Positions 1-11,792 of a stretch of DNA of 64,000 nucleotides are shown here, piece after piece. The DNA lies in the NCBI GenBank assembly GCA_021209875.1, contig JAGYVD010000002.1, positions 2,170,001-2,234,000 on the forward strand. Direction: 5' to 3'. The notes beneath the pieces were generated by a model. That model worked only from the letters and a program-made list of their open reading frames with translations. It had not been told where the DNA came from and did no database searches. Source of the stretch: Rosellinia necatrix. Taxonomy: Eukaryota > Ascomycota > Sordariomycetes > Xylariales > Xylariaceae. The first letter of the stretch is position 1, and each line of letters opens with the position of its first letter. A program made the position numbers and the translations under genes.

Positions 1-506
1 GGCAGCCATGGCGTTTAATGCAACCTATAAGCTTACAGTATTGCTACGTTGACGCTGGGGACCAACACATACCTACCTATCTAGTCTCGCAAGCTTCACT
101 GTATCCAGGTAGTTGTGCTATGGGCACTCTCCAGCAACATTGTCACTATATACAGCGGGTGCTATAGTTGATATTTCTACCCGGTAGATAACCAAGGAAA
201 TTCACACAGTAGACAACTGCTGTTCATAGTTAATAGGTCGTATTAGTCAAAAAAAGCATGTTTCCAGTAACTACATCCTAACAATTGCATCCCAACAATT
301 GCATCCCCAACCGACAGTTACACAACCGCTGCCTGAGCAACGCCGATATGAATCGAACCAAAGTGAATTGATAGCATACATTCATGGGAAGAAATAACTC
401 ATACTACGACAACACAAATGCATTCCCCCCCCTCTCCCTCCCTTCAGCTATATCGAATATCCAGCCAGCCTAAATCAAATATGTTGCATTAGCATTCTCA
501 CTAAGT
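1..506. other. Intergenic, no gene seen
   Basis: No coding signal on either strand. The only structure seen is a perfect direct duplication of AACAATTGCATCCC at 280-293 and 294-307. The right end is the 3' flank of the minus-strand DUF5672 gene. Confidence 0.6.
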
Positions 507-2250
507 TCACCTGAGATCCTCTTTCCCTCTCACCCTGCTGAGCCAAACCACGCCTAGACCAGACGTCAATATGCCACTACTCGCCCTGCTGAACCCGCAA
601 GAGGAGCAATAGACCGGTCTATATCCTGCATGGCGCCCACCCCTTCCTTCCCCCTCCCCCCCTTTCAAATCAGCCGATATACCTCTTTCCCCCCCCCGAA
701 TTTTCATTCGCGCCCCCTTCTCCTCCACCTCCTCCTGGATGGTCCCGTCTAGATTATCGCCGGGGCAGCGCTCGCGCTCGAGCTTCATATCCATGACGAG
801 GCCGAGTTCGGGGCAGTAGTCGAGGATGGCCCTCCGGCGGGCCGGGTCCTTCCAGACCGCGTCCGCGGTCGCCCCGCGGCCGCCGTCCCTGACGTGGAAG
901 CCCATCGCGTCCGGGACGTACTGGTCCTCGACGGCCAGCTGGCCGTGCTGCCCGGCCGCGACCCGCGCGCCCGGCAGCACCCAGAGGCGCGTCCCGAACC
1001 ACTCGTCCTCGGGCGCCGTGTCGTTGTGCCGCGCCTGGAACCCCAGCACCCGCTTGATCGTGGACACCCGGCGGATGGACAGCCCGCCGTTGCCCGAGAA
1101 TCGATCGTTTACTGTTCTGTGGAGGTGGGAAAGAGAAGGGGGGGGGGAGAGGCACGAAAGCGTTAGAGACGAGAGTGACCGTAAATATGAGATGACAAAG
1201 CAACTAGGGGAGAAAGGGGGAGGGGGGAGGGGAGAGGGGAGGAGGAATAGACCCAAGAAGTCTCTCTCACACACACACGTACCTTGGGGCCCCGGCCCAG
1301 TCCCAGTCGAGCCACTCGTCGAGGCCGACGGCGGAGTTGGCGCACAGGATGCTGTCGTGCTCGTACCGGAGCAGCCACTCGACGCCGGGCAGGAACTCGT
1401 CGTAGAAGCGCGCGTCGGTGAGTAGGCGGTGGACCTTCTCGCGGCCGTCGATCTCCCAGGGCGCGGGCAGGACGAGGAGGTCGAGCTTGCCGGCGCGCCG
1501 CCGCCGCCGCATCGCCCGGCTGCGGCCCACGGCCCGCGCCGACGCCCCCGTCCCCACGAACACGAACCGCCAGTCCGCCGGCACCACCGCCATCATGTGC
1601 AGGATCTGCGGCACCAGGTGCGGTAGCGGTCGGGGTTCGATGACTTTTTTTTTTATTTTTATTAATTTATTATTATTAAATTGTTCTTTCTTTTTTTTTT
1701 TTTTTTTTTTTATTATCAAGACCCCCCGACGGCGACGATAAAGACTTTCCCCGGACGGAGGAGAGGAGAGGAATGTACTTACGAAGCGCCACTTTGGATT
1801 GATTGAAGCGATCACCCCGCTGATCCTCCTCATGGTGCTCCTCGTGGTGCCATAGCGGGCGCCAGTCGATTCGCACTTTGGGTATTCTCTGCCGCGCCTC
1901 GCCCAGTCTCGTCCTCACGTGCTCTTTGACCGTGGGCGTGTAGTGCGGTAGCAGGCTTGCAACCCACCATCTGAGAGCTGCCGGTCAGTCGATTTCTTTC
2001 CCCGAACGCGTCAGCCGCGGAGAGAAAGGGGGATGGAATGTTACGTGTGAGTGGGTGAGTGAGTGAGTGAGTGAGCGAGCGAGTAAATGAGTTGAGTGAA
2101 TGGGCGTATGTGTGTGTATGTGCGTGTATGTGCATATGTGTATGTGCATATGTGTATGTGCATATGTGTATGTGCAAGTATATGGATGACATACGTAATG
2201 ATCAAGGCAAGGACGGCAAGCACCCGCGTCTGCGTAATCGCGAATGGCAT
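507..2250 (-). CDS. DUF5672 family protein (putative type II membrane glycosyltransferase-like), paralogue A
   Basis: Four exons were assembled by eye: 2250-2195, 1970-1783, 1643-1283 and 1116-507, giving 404 aa. The introns have GTATGT, GTAAGT and GTACGT donors and AG acceptors, and phases agree throughout. Residues 5-26 (RVLAVLALIIT then WWVASLL, joined across intron 1) form one membrane anchor, suggesting a Golgi/ER type II protein. The core carries SKVALLIEPRPLPHLVPQ (residues 78-95), MAVVPADWRF, EWLLRYEHDS (170-179) and GNGGLSIRRVSTI. All of these align with the divergent neighbour at 3939-5403. The last exon contains ILDYCPELGLVMDMKLERE, typical of the family C-terminus. Biochemical function is unknown; a sugar-transferase role is inferred from the anchor and the acidic EHDS motif. 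Intron 1 (224 nt) is filled with TG-rich simple repeats and intron 2 with A/T runs. The last about 50 residues look non-conserved, so the 3' end is less certain than the core. Confidence 0.8.
2045..2175. repeat. GAGT and TGTATGTGCA microsatellites inside intron 1 of the DUF5672 gene
   Basis: A (GAGT)n tract at about 2050-2090 is followed by repeated TGTATGTGCATA units to about 2175. Both lie wholly inside the predicted 1971-2194 intron. Confidence 0.85.
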
Positions 2251-3938
2251 TGGTGTTTGCGATGCCGGAGCTGGCGTATGATATGGCTGGCTGGCTGGTT
2301 GAGAGTATGTTCGGAAATGGCTCCTCCACGGATACGAGTAACGTTACCAGATTCTTTGATTTATTTTTTTTTTATTTTTTTTTAATTTTTTACCGGCAGT
2401 AGCAGCGAGATTGGAAATCCGCAGAGTTGGCCGGGCCGGCAATAGTTGCATTTTCGATGGCTCGCTTGCGGCTTTTAGCAGCAGCGAGAGATAGAGTGGA
2501 GGTGGTGCCGGTCTCGAACACCAATATTGTAGGCGGAGGACAGAAATAAGACTGTCGTGTCTCCGACGACGGATTCGAGGAAGCACGACGACAGACACAA
2601 GCGAGGAAGGTAACAAGCGAATTGTCGGAGGCGGGTCGCACAGGGGCCGTCTCGTCTCGTCTGGTGACGACGAGCTTGGCCACCGTGCCTGCCCTTCGAT
2701 TCATAGCCTATTTATTGTTATTGTTATGATGGATCCTAAGCAGGTACTGTTCTCCAACACGCATCATTAGATTGCAATTGGAACGCGCCTGCAACCAGAA
2801 ACACAGACGTGTCGAATCATACACGCCCTTCCCTTTCTCCATCTCCCTTCTCCATTTTCCTTCTCCATTTCCCTTCTGCATTTCCTTTCTGCATTTCCCC
2901 AGCTCAAAACATGCGATGTCCCTCAATAAATAAACGTCTTTACATATTGCTTCACACGTGTTGTCAATTACTCGTAATTAAACACTCTCGTCAAGTTTAG
3001 TATCTATCGAATGCCTTCTCGTAAGTTGCGTCTCCTCCTGCCCCATATGAGGGCGCCGCCCAGAGAACACTAATATCGAAGGCCATCATCGCAAATAGAT
3101 GACAAAGGATTCGGTGACGTAAGTCAGTCATGTAACCCTGTGTTCAGCAAATCGGGCCACGGGAGTTTTAGACTGGTCGGTGTCACTAACACAGCGGAGA
3201 TACAATGAATGTATTATCCTTATTACTAGATGATCGGTAGTTTCCGTTTCACATAACGGGTGAACAGTGTGGTTGTGGCAGGTGAAAATGAGCATCTGTC
3301 CTATCCACCATCCTAACAGGCGTGGGGGAGTTCAGGCTGCTTCGTTGGACCTCATGCTGTGCTCGAGTATGTGTGCGCCGGGCCCTTGCAGCGTATCTAG
3401 CAGACTACGAACGAACCCAATTGACGTTTCTCAAGCCCAGGCACAATGCTTGATCACTTCACAGTCAGACTCGCGTGACCTAACTTGGGCTGTGATACCA
3501 AGCGTACTACGAATGAACTATATTGACCTCGATGATAGGCTATGAATGATGTGAATGAGTTTGGAAACAGTATGTTTTGTTTATACAGGCACGAAGAAAT
3601 GTCTGAATATGTCTCAACATCATACCCCTTTTGACGCGAGTCGAGCTAGTGTGCAGTACCTGACAAGACGGAACGTCTGAGGTGCAACATATCAAGATGG
3701 GCTGTTCATGCCTTCATCGTCCCACGTATCGTAGGGGGGCGGGGGCGATGTGGTGAGGTCGGTCGTCTTCTACTTGCAGCCACAGATGTTGGACGTTGAC
3801 ACTTCGCCGTCATATAGGAACCAGCTGGTCTTTTCCCACATAGGATTTCCACATGACAAGCGACGAACGAAGAGAAAGAAAAAAAAAAACAAAAAAACAA
3901 AAACAAAAACAAAAACAAACAAACAAACGAACAAACGA
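2251..3938. other. Intergenic region between divergent DUF5672 paralogues
   Basis: No gene was recognised. This interval should hold the promoters of both flanking genes. It includes a T-rich tract at about 2360-2390, CTTCTCCATTT-type repeats at about 2830-2890, and an A-rich leader (AAAAAC and AAAC units, about 3868-3936) directly before the start codon at 3939. Open frames here are short and low in complexity. Confidence 0.6.
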
Positions 3939-5403
3939 ATGGCAAACCCGACACGGAACATGCGACTGGGAAGTCGGGGCGCAGCGGAGGCCGGGACACG
4001 GGCGGGAGACGCAGAGCGCATCTGGCGGAAGAGCAAACTAGCAGCGGCGACGACATGGGCGCGGACAGGGCGGCGGCTGCGGACGACTGGGACCCTGCTC
4101 CTGCTCCTGGCCCTGGCCCTGGTCCTCGGCGCGACGGGCATGCTGGCGCTCTACGCGGGCCTCCAACAGACGCCGATGCCGATGCCGCGGGTGCGGCTCG
4201 ACTACGGGCCCGGCGCGGCGGGGGGGCGCCCGGGGGCGCGGCGGGGGGGCCCGTTCAACGCGTCCAAGGTGGCGCTGCTGATCGAGAGCCGGGCGGCGCC
4301 GAACCTGGCGCCGCTGCTGGTGCACTTCATGGCGGTGGTGCCGGCGGACTGGCGGTTCCGGTTCATGGGGTCGCGGGAGTCGGTCGCGTGGGTGAACCGG
4401 TCGCACGCGGTGCGCGCGCACGTCGCCGCCGGCAAGCTCGACCTGACCTACATCCCGGCCAACATGAGCGCCGCCGGCCAGGAGATGATCTCGCGCTTCC
4501 TCACCACCCGCTGGCTGTACGAGTCCGTCCTGCGCCCCGCCGAGTGGCTCCTCGTCTTCCAGACCGACAGCGTCCTCTGCGCCAACGCCCGCCGCTCCCT
4601 CGACGACTTCCTCGGCTACGACTGGGTCGGCGCCCCCTGGGACCCCGCCGGCCGCTTCGGCGGCAACGGCGGCCTGTCCCTCCGGAGGGTCAGCGCCATC
4701 GGTGAGTTATATATATATAAAGACACCTTAGCAGCTTCCCCTTATGCGGTGGTAGATCAGGGACTAATATTCCATCTTGCAACTAGTCGAGATCCTCCGC
4801 GACCAGGTGCGCGTCGATGGCTCGGAGCCCGAGGACGTCTGGCTCACCGAGAGGCTGGGCCACCGGCCGGGGGCCCGCATGGCGAACGGGTCGCTGTCGC
4901 TGACCTTCAGCGGCGAGATGAACGCGGGCCAGAATGTGCACGCCCATGGGCCGGTATCTACCTCTGCCACTGCCTCCTCCTCCTCCTCCTCATCACGTAC
5001 GACGGCTTCAACGTCCTTGGGGGAGAAACAAGAGAACGAGGGCGAAGACGAGGACGGCGACGGGGGCGGGGAAGACGACTACATAGAAGGAATAGATGAC
5101 TGGCGTGACGGCTTCTATGAGCCGATGGGCTACCACACCGGCGGCAGTGGCACGTTGCTGCACGCAGGCGTGTGGGGAACTCCGAGGCTTCGTAAACACA
5201 TCTGGGATTACTGCCCCGAGGTCAAGATGACCTTGGCAATGGATGCCGCCAAGTATGTTCCGGGGGATTGCCAGGCGAACTGGAAGCGGGATAGCGAGGG
5301 CATGGATAGTGGTTTCGTTGGGATTGAAGACTTCGGCTATGGGACCGAGGAAATCGACGGGGTTGTATATCCAATGCTACCGCCGAACCTTGTGCCATGG
5401 TAA
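3939..5403 (+). CDS. DUF5672 family protein (putative type II membrane glycosyltransferase-like), paralogue B
   Basis: Two exons, 3939-4701 and 4787-5403, give 459 aa. The 85-nt intron has a GTGAGT donor, an ACTAAT branch-like site and a CTAG acceptor. The start at 3939 was chosen because upstream codons come from an A-rich tract that looks like untranslated leader; 3960 is an alternative in-frame ATG. A basic N-terminus and a hydrophobic anchor at residues 51-73 suggest a Golgi/ER type II protein. Core motifs match paralogue A: SKVALLIESRAAPNLAPL (109-126), MAVVPADWRF (131-140), AEWLLVFQTDS (201-211), YDWVGAPWD and GGNGGLSLRRVSAI. A Ser-rich then Asp/Glu-rich tract at residues about 311-353 has no counterpart in paralogue A. 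The C-terminus, with HIWDYCPEVKMTLAMD and ending in PPNLVPW, fits the family. The substrate is unknown. The run DSVLCAN is shared by both copies. Confidence 0.85.
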
Positions 5404-5694
5404 GTAACAAATACACGCTACTCCTGACGTAGTGTATATTGGCCAGGACTGGATTGTGGTGTGTAAAATCAACGTGTAAAATTTGACGACGCGTATCTGT
5501 TTATTTTCCAAGTGTTTTTATTGGTGATAGATGGTATACTGATGCTGATGTTAATGCTGATGCCCGAGCTACTTCGTACATGATTGATCGTACAAACAAA
5601 CGAAATCGTGTAAATATCTACCTCCGAAATCGATCCCTGAACTGTTCCGTGGCTATTCATAGCCTTCTGTCGTTGTTGTTGCGGTGTGAGGTGT

Positions 5695-7801
5695 TCAAAG
5701 TGCCTCACCCACCATGTTGCCAATAGCACCGCCAATTTCGCCAAAAAGAACCCCCTTGAATATGCTCTCACCCATGTCCTCTATCCAATGGCCCGACTTC
5801 TGCAGTCGTTGTTTCCACAGATCTTGGTCTTTCTTTTCTAAATTTTCCCATGCTGTTGCTGGCCCATGAGTCTCCTCGTCATGGATATCGACCTGCAGAA
5901 CTGGGAGCCCGTCCGGCCCGATGGCCCCTAAGTCGTCATGTTTAATGACCATCTGTTGTGAATGACGGGCATCGACGTCTGAAAGTAGGTTTTCAATCGT
6001 CTTTTGATCATTTGTTGACTCTTTAACCCTGGGAACTTTTCGTATTGGTACAGTCCAGGATGCAGGGAGAACTTTCCGAGCTCCTATTATGGGCTCGCCA
6101 AGACCTTTGGCTTCAATTATCACCTGCCCGACGAGTATCAAGATGAGGAACATGATTGATATCAACGTAATGATAGTGGCTGGTGATTCGGCTTGAGACT
6201 TTAGGGCGACGATGTAGCGTGATGGCTTTGGGGGCCTCCCCGTCTTCGTGGACGCCGACTTGTCTACATATTTCTTGATAGGTATATTGTGCACAACAGT
6301 TGAACAACCAACTGATACACTAGCGAGCTTCACACATAGCTCCGATGATGACTTTGATGATCCCTTCGGCGGCGTAAAGGTAGAGATGGCGAGGTTCGTG
6401 ATGCTCGAGGGGTGGACGGATTTGATAATTTGGAACGGAGCGAGATCGCATAGTACTTCGGTCTCGAAAGCGCTTTTATGCTCTAAAGTGTAGAGAGATA
6501 TCGACGAGTCATTTCCGGCGACCGCGATGACGAATTGGGCATCTTCCTGTTTGTCCGACGGCGATGCGACGGGGGATAAGTTCCGCACGGCTATGCTTGT
6601 GGCTTTGGATACGGTGCTGGGTAATCGGGCGCGGATGGCCAACCGTGCGTCCTCATCGTCATTTTTAGGCAATCTCAGACCATGCAGGGCGACGCCGCGG
6701 GATTGGGGGTTGTTCACGACAGTGACGAGGAAACCCGGTGTCAGGTAGCGCAGCGATTTGAATGAGGCTTTGACCCCCTCGCCCTCGTCAGGCTCGATGG
6801 TGTATACGCACTTGGGCTCCGAGACCTCAGCCTTGGAGACCTCAACAGTGAAGACTTCATGATCATCGCAGTAGGCGAGCTGATAAGTATCGGGGCCGGT
6901 CTGAATCACATCTAGGTCCATGGCTTCCACACGAGGATCCAGCCTGCCCCTCGTTTTCCACCGCGGGCTATTAGTGCTGGGTACATCGAACAGAGCAATC
7001 TGAGGGTGCTTAGACAGCCCAGTAGCAGCAGCGCCTAAACGCGGGGAGGATGTGAGGCCCTCGTGGGGGGGCGAAAGTCTAAGGATCCGCTGGTAAGTAT
7101 CTTTGTCCTTATGCACGAACAGCGCATCGCGCGCGAGCTCGGCGATTTTCACACCGCCAGTCTTAGCCGACTTGCCCGGTTGGGTGATAGTTAGCGCGCG
7201 TAAGTGCTTGTTCTGGCCCTTGTTGACGTCGGCCGGGCTAGAGTTTACGCCAGCCAGGAGAGTAGTCACGGTAGGTTTGTCCTTCTGGGCGCCGACGACA
7301 ACGAGGGACATAACATTGTCTTCGTTGGGACTCAGCTCAAGTTCCGTGACCTCGGTGAGCTGGGGTGCATCAGAAATGTTGAGGAGGGTCTGCAAAAAAA
7401 AAAAAAAAAATAAAGCGGAGCAGAAGCCCAACAGTCAGCCAGAACCGGATACGACCTACCCCGGCGAGGGAGATAGATACTAGGAAGAGACGGGGTAGAT
7501 GAGATGAGATGAGGCGGAAAGAGAATGAACGAAAGGAAAGGAAAGGAAAGGAAAGGGAGACACCGACAAAGACGGAGTGGGATAGAGATACAGATACAGA
7601 TACAGATAGAGATAGAGATAGGGATAGGGATAGGGACAGAGGCAGGAAAAGGGAAGAGGAGGCCCATACAATCTTGTTACCGACTCCATTGCGACCCGGC
7701 CCTCCGCCACCAGCAACAACGAGGTGGTCGGGATCTGCAAAGTCGCAGCAGTACAATGGATATGTTAGCTGGATGCTGGCACTGGGTAGTTGTTTCACCA
7801 T
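5695..7801 (-). CDS. sec12: Sec12-type guanine nucleotide exchange factor for Sar1
   Basis: Two exons, 7801-7670 and 7389-5695, give 608 aa. The 280-nt intron starts GTATGG and ends TTTGCAG; it joins GVGNKI to TLLNISDAPQ in phase 0. The N-terminus has YPLYCCDF and GGGGPGRNGVGNKI, the first-blade loop typical of Sec12/PREB proteins. In yeast Sec12 the corresponding K loop is essential for exchange on Sar1 (established knowledge). Residues about 50-440 have the look of a WD40-like propeller. A single membrane segment follows (about 449-468, TIITLISIMFLILILVGQVI), then about 140 residues ending VGEAL that should lie in the ER lumen. It would load GTP on Sar1 at ER exit sites to start COPII assembly. 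Its client Sar1 is encoded 7.6 kb away on the same strand. Confidence 0.85.
7535..7645. repeat. GGAAA / GATACA / GATAGA microsatellite in sec12 intron
   Basis: GGAAA repeats, then GATACA, GATAGA and GATAGG hexamer repeats, lie inside the 7390-7669 intron of the Sec12 gene. A 17-A run next to the 3' splice site (7394-7410) supplies a T-tract on the coding strand. Confidence 0.85.
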
Positions 7802-9210
7802 GGTCACGTTGTCGTTGTGGCCGTGGTTGTGGTCGTCGTGGATGAGGATGGCCGCCGGACTAGAGAATGAATCTCAAGGATATGAAGGATAAGGCAGGTA
7901 GGCAGGCAGGCAGGCAGGCGGATGTTGGTGATAACTCTATCTAGCTACGTGATGGACGACATGACAGTTGCGCGGGCATTGTCTGGTCTGAGTGCATATG
8001 GTTGTTGGGACTTAGACCCGGTAAGTAGGGCGGACAAGGAGGACACGCAGGATGATTCGCAGGATTCTCTGATTAGCCTCAGATCAAACCTTAAAAAAAT
8101 CAGTTGGTACCTACGACCTAAGATACCTATAATCTGGTGCCTACCTAGGTAGCCGACAGCACAGTACAATATAGTGGGTAGGTACCTTACCTCTAGTGTA
8201 CGGGTGGCCTTGTAGGAGCGCGAAATTGATCAATAGTTGCAGTAACTATCCAGGCTGCTTTAGGTAGGTAGGGTAGGCAGGTTAGCAGGCTTAGAGCACT
8301 ATTTTACGGTTGGCCAGTATCCCTGTTTACTAGGTAGGTACCTAGGTAGGTGCCTTAGTAGGTAGATAGGTTAGGTACTTAGTTACCTGCCACCTACATA
8401 ACACGGTAGCATTAGGAGTCTCTGGCGACACAAAAGAAGGCCACATTGCACGACCGGAGTGGCTATTAGCGATTCGGCTCGGCGCCTGCTTAGCGGGTGG
8501 GCTGGAGTTCGGGTAGCCGTCTTTGTACCCACCCAACTATACTTTATACCTACTTGTAGGTGGCAGGACATCCTCACCAATCGCATATTCCGACACAGGT
8601 ATCTACAGGAGGAGGCTGGCTGGGAGGATTGGGAATCAGCCAATTCCGATCACAAGCCATGTCTCTGCCACATCCAATGTCAGGAAACATAAGGTACTAA
8701 CCACGTATATGCAAGACCAATGAAGGCACCCGACTTGCGAGCTCGTTGGCTACCAGGGAGAAGAGAGGATCGGCGCACATACTGAGCTTTGATGTGGTGA
8801 TATATCCAGAGATGAGAACAAAGGTTGGAAAGAGGGAGGGAGGAAGGGAGGGGAGGATATTGGAAATCCTTCCCCTTCCCCCCTTTTCCAACTTCTAAAT
8901 GCCAACCGCATAGGATTGGCATGAAATTGGCAGCACCAAAATCACAAAAGCAAAATTCATTTTGAAAGAATATGATTTCCTTACTCAGCGGCGTTGTAGG
9001 TTGGGAGGTGTTTCCAGCCGAGAGCCGACTGCAAGCAAGGTACACATAATAACACCTGTGAAGTGGGTTATATGTAACTGAGAAAGGGAAAGGGAAAGGG
9101 TTGAAAAAAGTGTGCCGAATACTTATGTCCCATCCCATCTAGTATGATGAACCCTCTCTTCCCCTCCCCATCCCTTTCCCAACGGGCCGGGGCCAGACAG
9201 ACCCCTTTCA
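7802..9210. other. Intergenic, TAGG/CCTA-rich
   Basis: No supported gene. It contains GGCAGGCA repeats at about 7893-7920, many TAGGTAGG/CCTACCTA stretches between 8140 and 8400, and exact TACCTAGGTA palindromes at 8142-8151 and 8339-8348. Frames on both strands are short and lack family motifs. Confidence 0.55.
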
Positions 9211-10429
9211 TCAGACCTCGCGGAGCAGGAAATCATACGTGAGCTGCCACCTGGCCCTGTCGTCGCCCGCCCTCTCCTCGAACGAGACGAGGAGCTCCTC
9301 CTTGACGGCGAAGACGGCGTCGCGGCGGGCGTGCCCGTCCTCGCGGTCGAAGAGCTGCGTGACGAGGGTGGCGTGGCCGGCGGCCGCGACGATGAAGTGG
9401 ACGTGCGCCGGGCGGTAGGGCGGGCGGTCGAGCAGGGCGAGCAGGCGCCCGGCCGGCCCGTCGAGCGGGATGGGGTACGCCGCCGGCCGCAGCGCGTAGA
9501 CGTCGTAGCGGCCGGCCCCGTCCGTGCGGAAGCGCCCGCGCAGGTTCATGTCCGGCTGCCCCGGGTCCTGCTGCTCGTACAGCCCGTTGGGCCCCGCCAG
9601 CCACACCTCCACCGCCGCCCCCGCGAGCGCCCGCCCCGTCGACGCCGACAGCACCCGCCCCGTCAGCCGAGCCAGCCGCGGCTCCGCCGAGCCGTACCAC
9701 GCCGTCCCCCGCGCCGCCGGGGAGATGATGCTGCTCCCGTTCGCCAGCATCGGCGCGTCCGCGCGGTGGAACGGCCCCAGTACCGTCGATGGCGTCGCTG
9801 CCGCCGCCCCCGCCGTCCCCGCCGCCGCCGTGGAGCCGCCGCTGCTGCTGCTGCTGTGTGACAGTACCTTTGAGCTGATTTCGTCCACTAGGGATTCGAG
9901 GCCGAGAATATCGCAGATGAGCTGCGTCTCGTTACGCTTGTCCGTCGACATACGGCCCGCCTCGTTGATCTAGATATCTTATGTGAATAAGTATACAGAC
10001 AAACAGTAAGAGTGATAAAGGGCGAACGAGGTTGTATGCCGAAGCATCAGGGCTGAATCAGCCCCCCCCTCCCTACCCTCCCCTCCCTTTTTTTTTTTTC
10101 TAAGTCTCCGCTCCCGCTCTAAAAGTGTTCATCTTGGAACCATGTAATTGGAGGGAGAAGAGAACAGATGAAGTAGAAAGTAGTGCGAGTACACTCACCA
10201 TCTCCACGCCGGCCATCCACTCCGCGGTGGTGAGATCGACCTCTCGCGCAAAATCGTGCATGTGCCGGAGCAATGCCGGCATGATTTGGCTCAGCCGCGG
10301 GTTGGCATTTCGACCGGTGGCACTAATGACATTATCCGTAAAGTGCGGATCGTACTGGCTGTCATGCTCATCTTTGCCGTGCGTCTCTGTCGGTTTAGCA
10401 CCCTTGAGGCGGCTTCCGGATATACCCAT
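9211..10429 (-). CDS. Intradiol ring-cleavage dioxygenase (hydroxyquinol/catechol 1,2-dioxygenase type)
   Basis: Two exons, 10429-10199 and 9969-9211, give 329 aa; the 229-nt intron has a GTGAGT donor and a CTAG acceptor. The N-terminal helical domain contains LTTAEWMAGVEM and INEAGRMSTDKRNETQL (spanning the splice), the signature of dimeric catechol/hydroxyquinol dioxygenases. The catalytic domain has VLGPFHRADAP, then all four expected non-haem Fe(III) ligands: Tyr208 (NGLYEQQ), Tyr242 (RPAAYPIP), His266 and His268 (RPAHVHF). It should open catechol-type rings between the two hydroxyl groups, forming cis,cis-muconate or maleylacetate in aromatic degradation. Hydroxyquinol specificity is an inference from the GPFHR/DAP region. 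An odd Ser/Ala/Gly-rich stretch (about residues 113-137) separates the two parts and looks like a loop expansion. No other aromatic-degradation gene is visible nearby. No signal peptide is seen, so it is likely cytosolic. Confidence 0.9.
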
Positions 10430-11792
10430 AGTTATATATATATGACCACGATACGGTCTCACTGGTGGAAAGACTTCGGTTGGTTCCTCCGTGCTAGCTC
10501 GGCAGTGAATTAATGTAGAGCCTGTGTGCAGACTGACCTTGCTACTTTGCCTAGGGCTCGAGCTCGTTTCCCTAGTATAAGTAGGGAAGGAGGCAGATAG
10601 GTTTACGATTACTTAAGCACACTCCTTCGACGCCAGAGACCAAGCCAACGATCACATTGCCAATTCGTAAATGCAATCCCGCCAATAGCTTCAATATCCA
10701 GGTGGATGCTACCACTAATGCTTCGTGCCTTCGCATGCCCCGGACATGCCGTTAGGCTTTAATACATGGTCCAGGTTACTTTGACAGTGATAACTCGATC
10801 GAGGACGGAACGCGGCATTGCAGACAAACACAAGAAGGGCAACGGGCCTATGAAAAGCGTGAATGAGTCAAACACAATATGAGTAAAGGGAAGCCACATC
10901 CCTAGGACATGGACTACCCAGCTGTGGGTTGGCCGATTCGTTTGCCGACCCCCAGCAGAACGTGCTCGCTCGCTGGTGAGGGCAACTTGGCTCCGGCCTG
11001 GAGCTCGTCGCTCATGTCACTGTCAGCCAACGGATTCGTTTGTACGTCGTTTGTCGACCATGGCCAAGCCATGTTCTGCTAGCGGTAAGTAGTAATGGCA
11101 GTAGGTGAGCAGGCGAGGAGCATACAGCAAACCACGGGATATGGGGCCGAGAAGAACAGGAGCAAGCCACTGGTCCGCTCATCAAATTCGAGCAGAGAAG
11201 GTCGTTTGGGGTAACCCGGCTTGCTTCTCGAGGATCACTAGCTTTTCCGGAACGCTTAGTCGCAGAAGTTAGTTGTTACGGGGGGTTGGAACGGTTCCGG
11301 TGGCAGACCTAGAAGCCCCAAACCTCACGAACGTTTCTACCAGATTGTGTGTGTTGGCTATTCTTCGGCCAGCATGGTCTTCACTCGCCAGGATACAACA
11401 CGGCTTTTTGGTAATGTGATACAGTTTTATTAATCGTGCGCGGGGAAAGATAGCACACCTGCCGGACCTCTTGCATGGGTAACCCAGGTTGTTTAGTCGT
11501 ATAAAAAGAAAAGATCGGACGCCACTGCGAATGGGGATCAAATTGTTGGCATTCCTATCTATACGGGGTGATGAGCTGGCGGTGTGAGGACAGCTCTGCT
11601 AGAGACAAAGATGTATGCTGGGGGGAAATATTGATCACGTTGTTCGCTGCTCAAGTTAAACGAATACTGGAAGTTGGGAGTTAAAAAGGCCAATATATGG
11701 TTGTTTTCGTACCCCTTTCCGAGTGTTTAATAGTTTATGCGAGATTAAAGTTCTATAGTCATGGTAACACGCTCGTCGTCTTTCTTCATCAT
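10430..11792. other. Intergenic, no gene seen
   Basis: This is the promoter side of the dioxygenase gene (its start is at 10429) and the 3' flank of the lipase gene. The longest frame (90 codons at 11269-11541, minus) shows no family motif. No repeats of note. Confidence 0.55.

Noticed and set aside
320..360. Possible tRNA B box (TGGTTCGATTC, minus strand)
   Set aside because: No A box or pairing arms around it.
826..1425. 199-codon plus-strand frame opposite the DUF5672 gene
   Set aside because: Mirror of GC-rich coding DNA on the minus strand, where spliced exons match the paralogue.
9331..9861. 176-codon plus-strand frame rich in Arg/Pro
   Set aside because: Antisense shadow of the dioxygenase exon, which has all catalytic residues.
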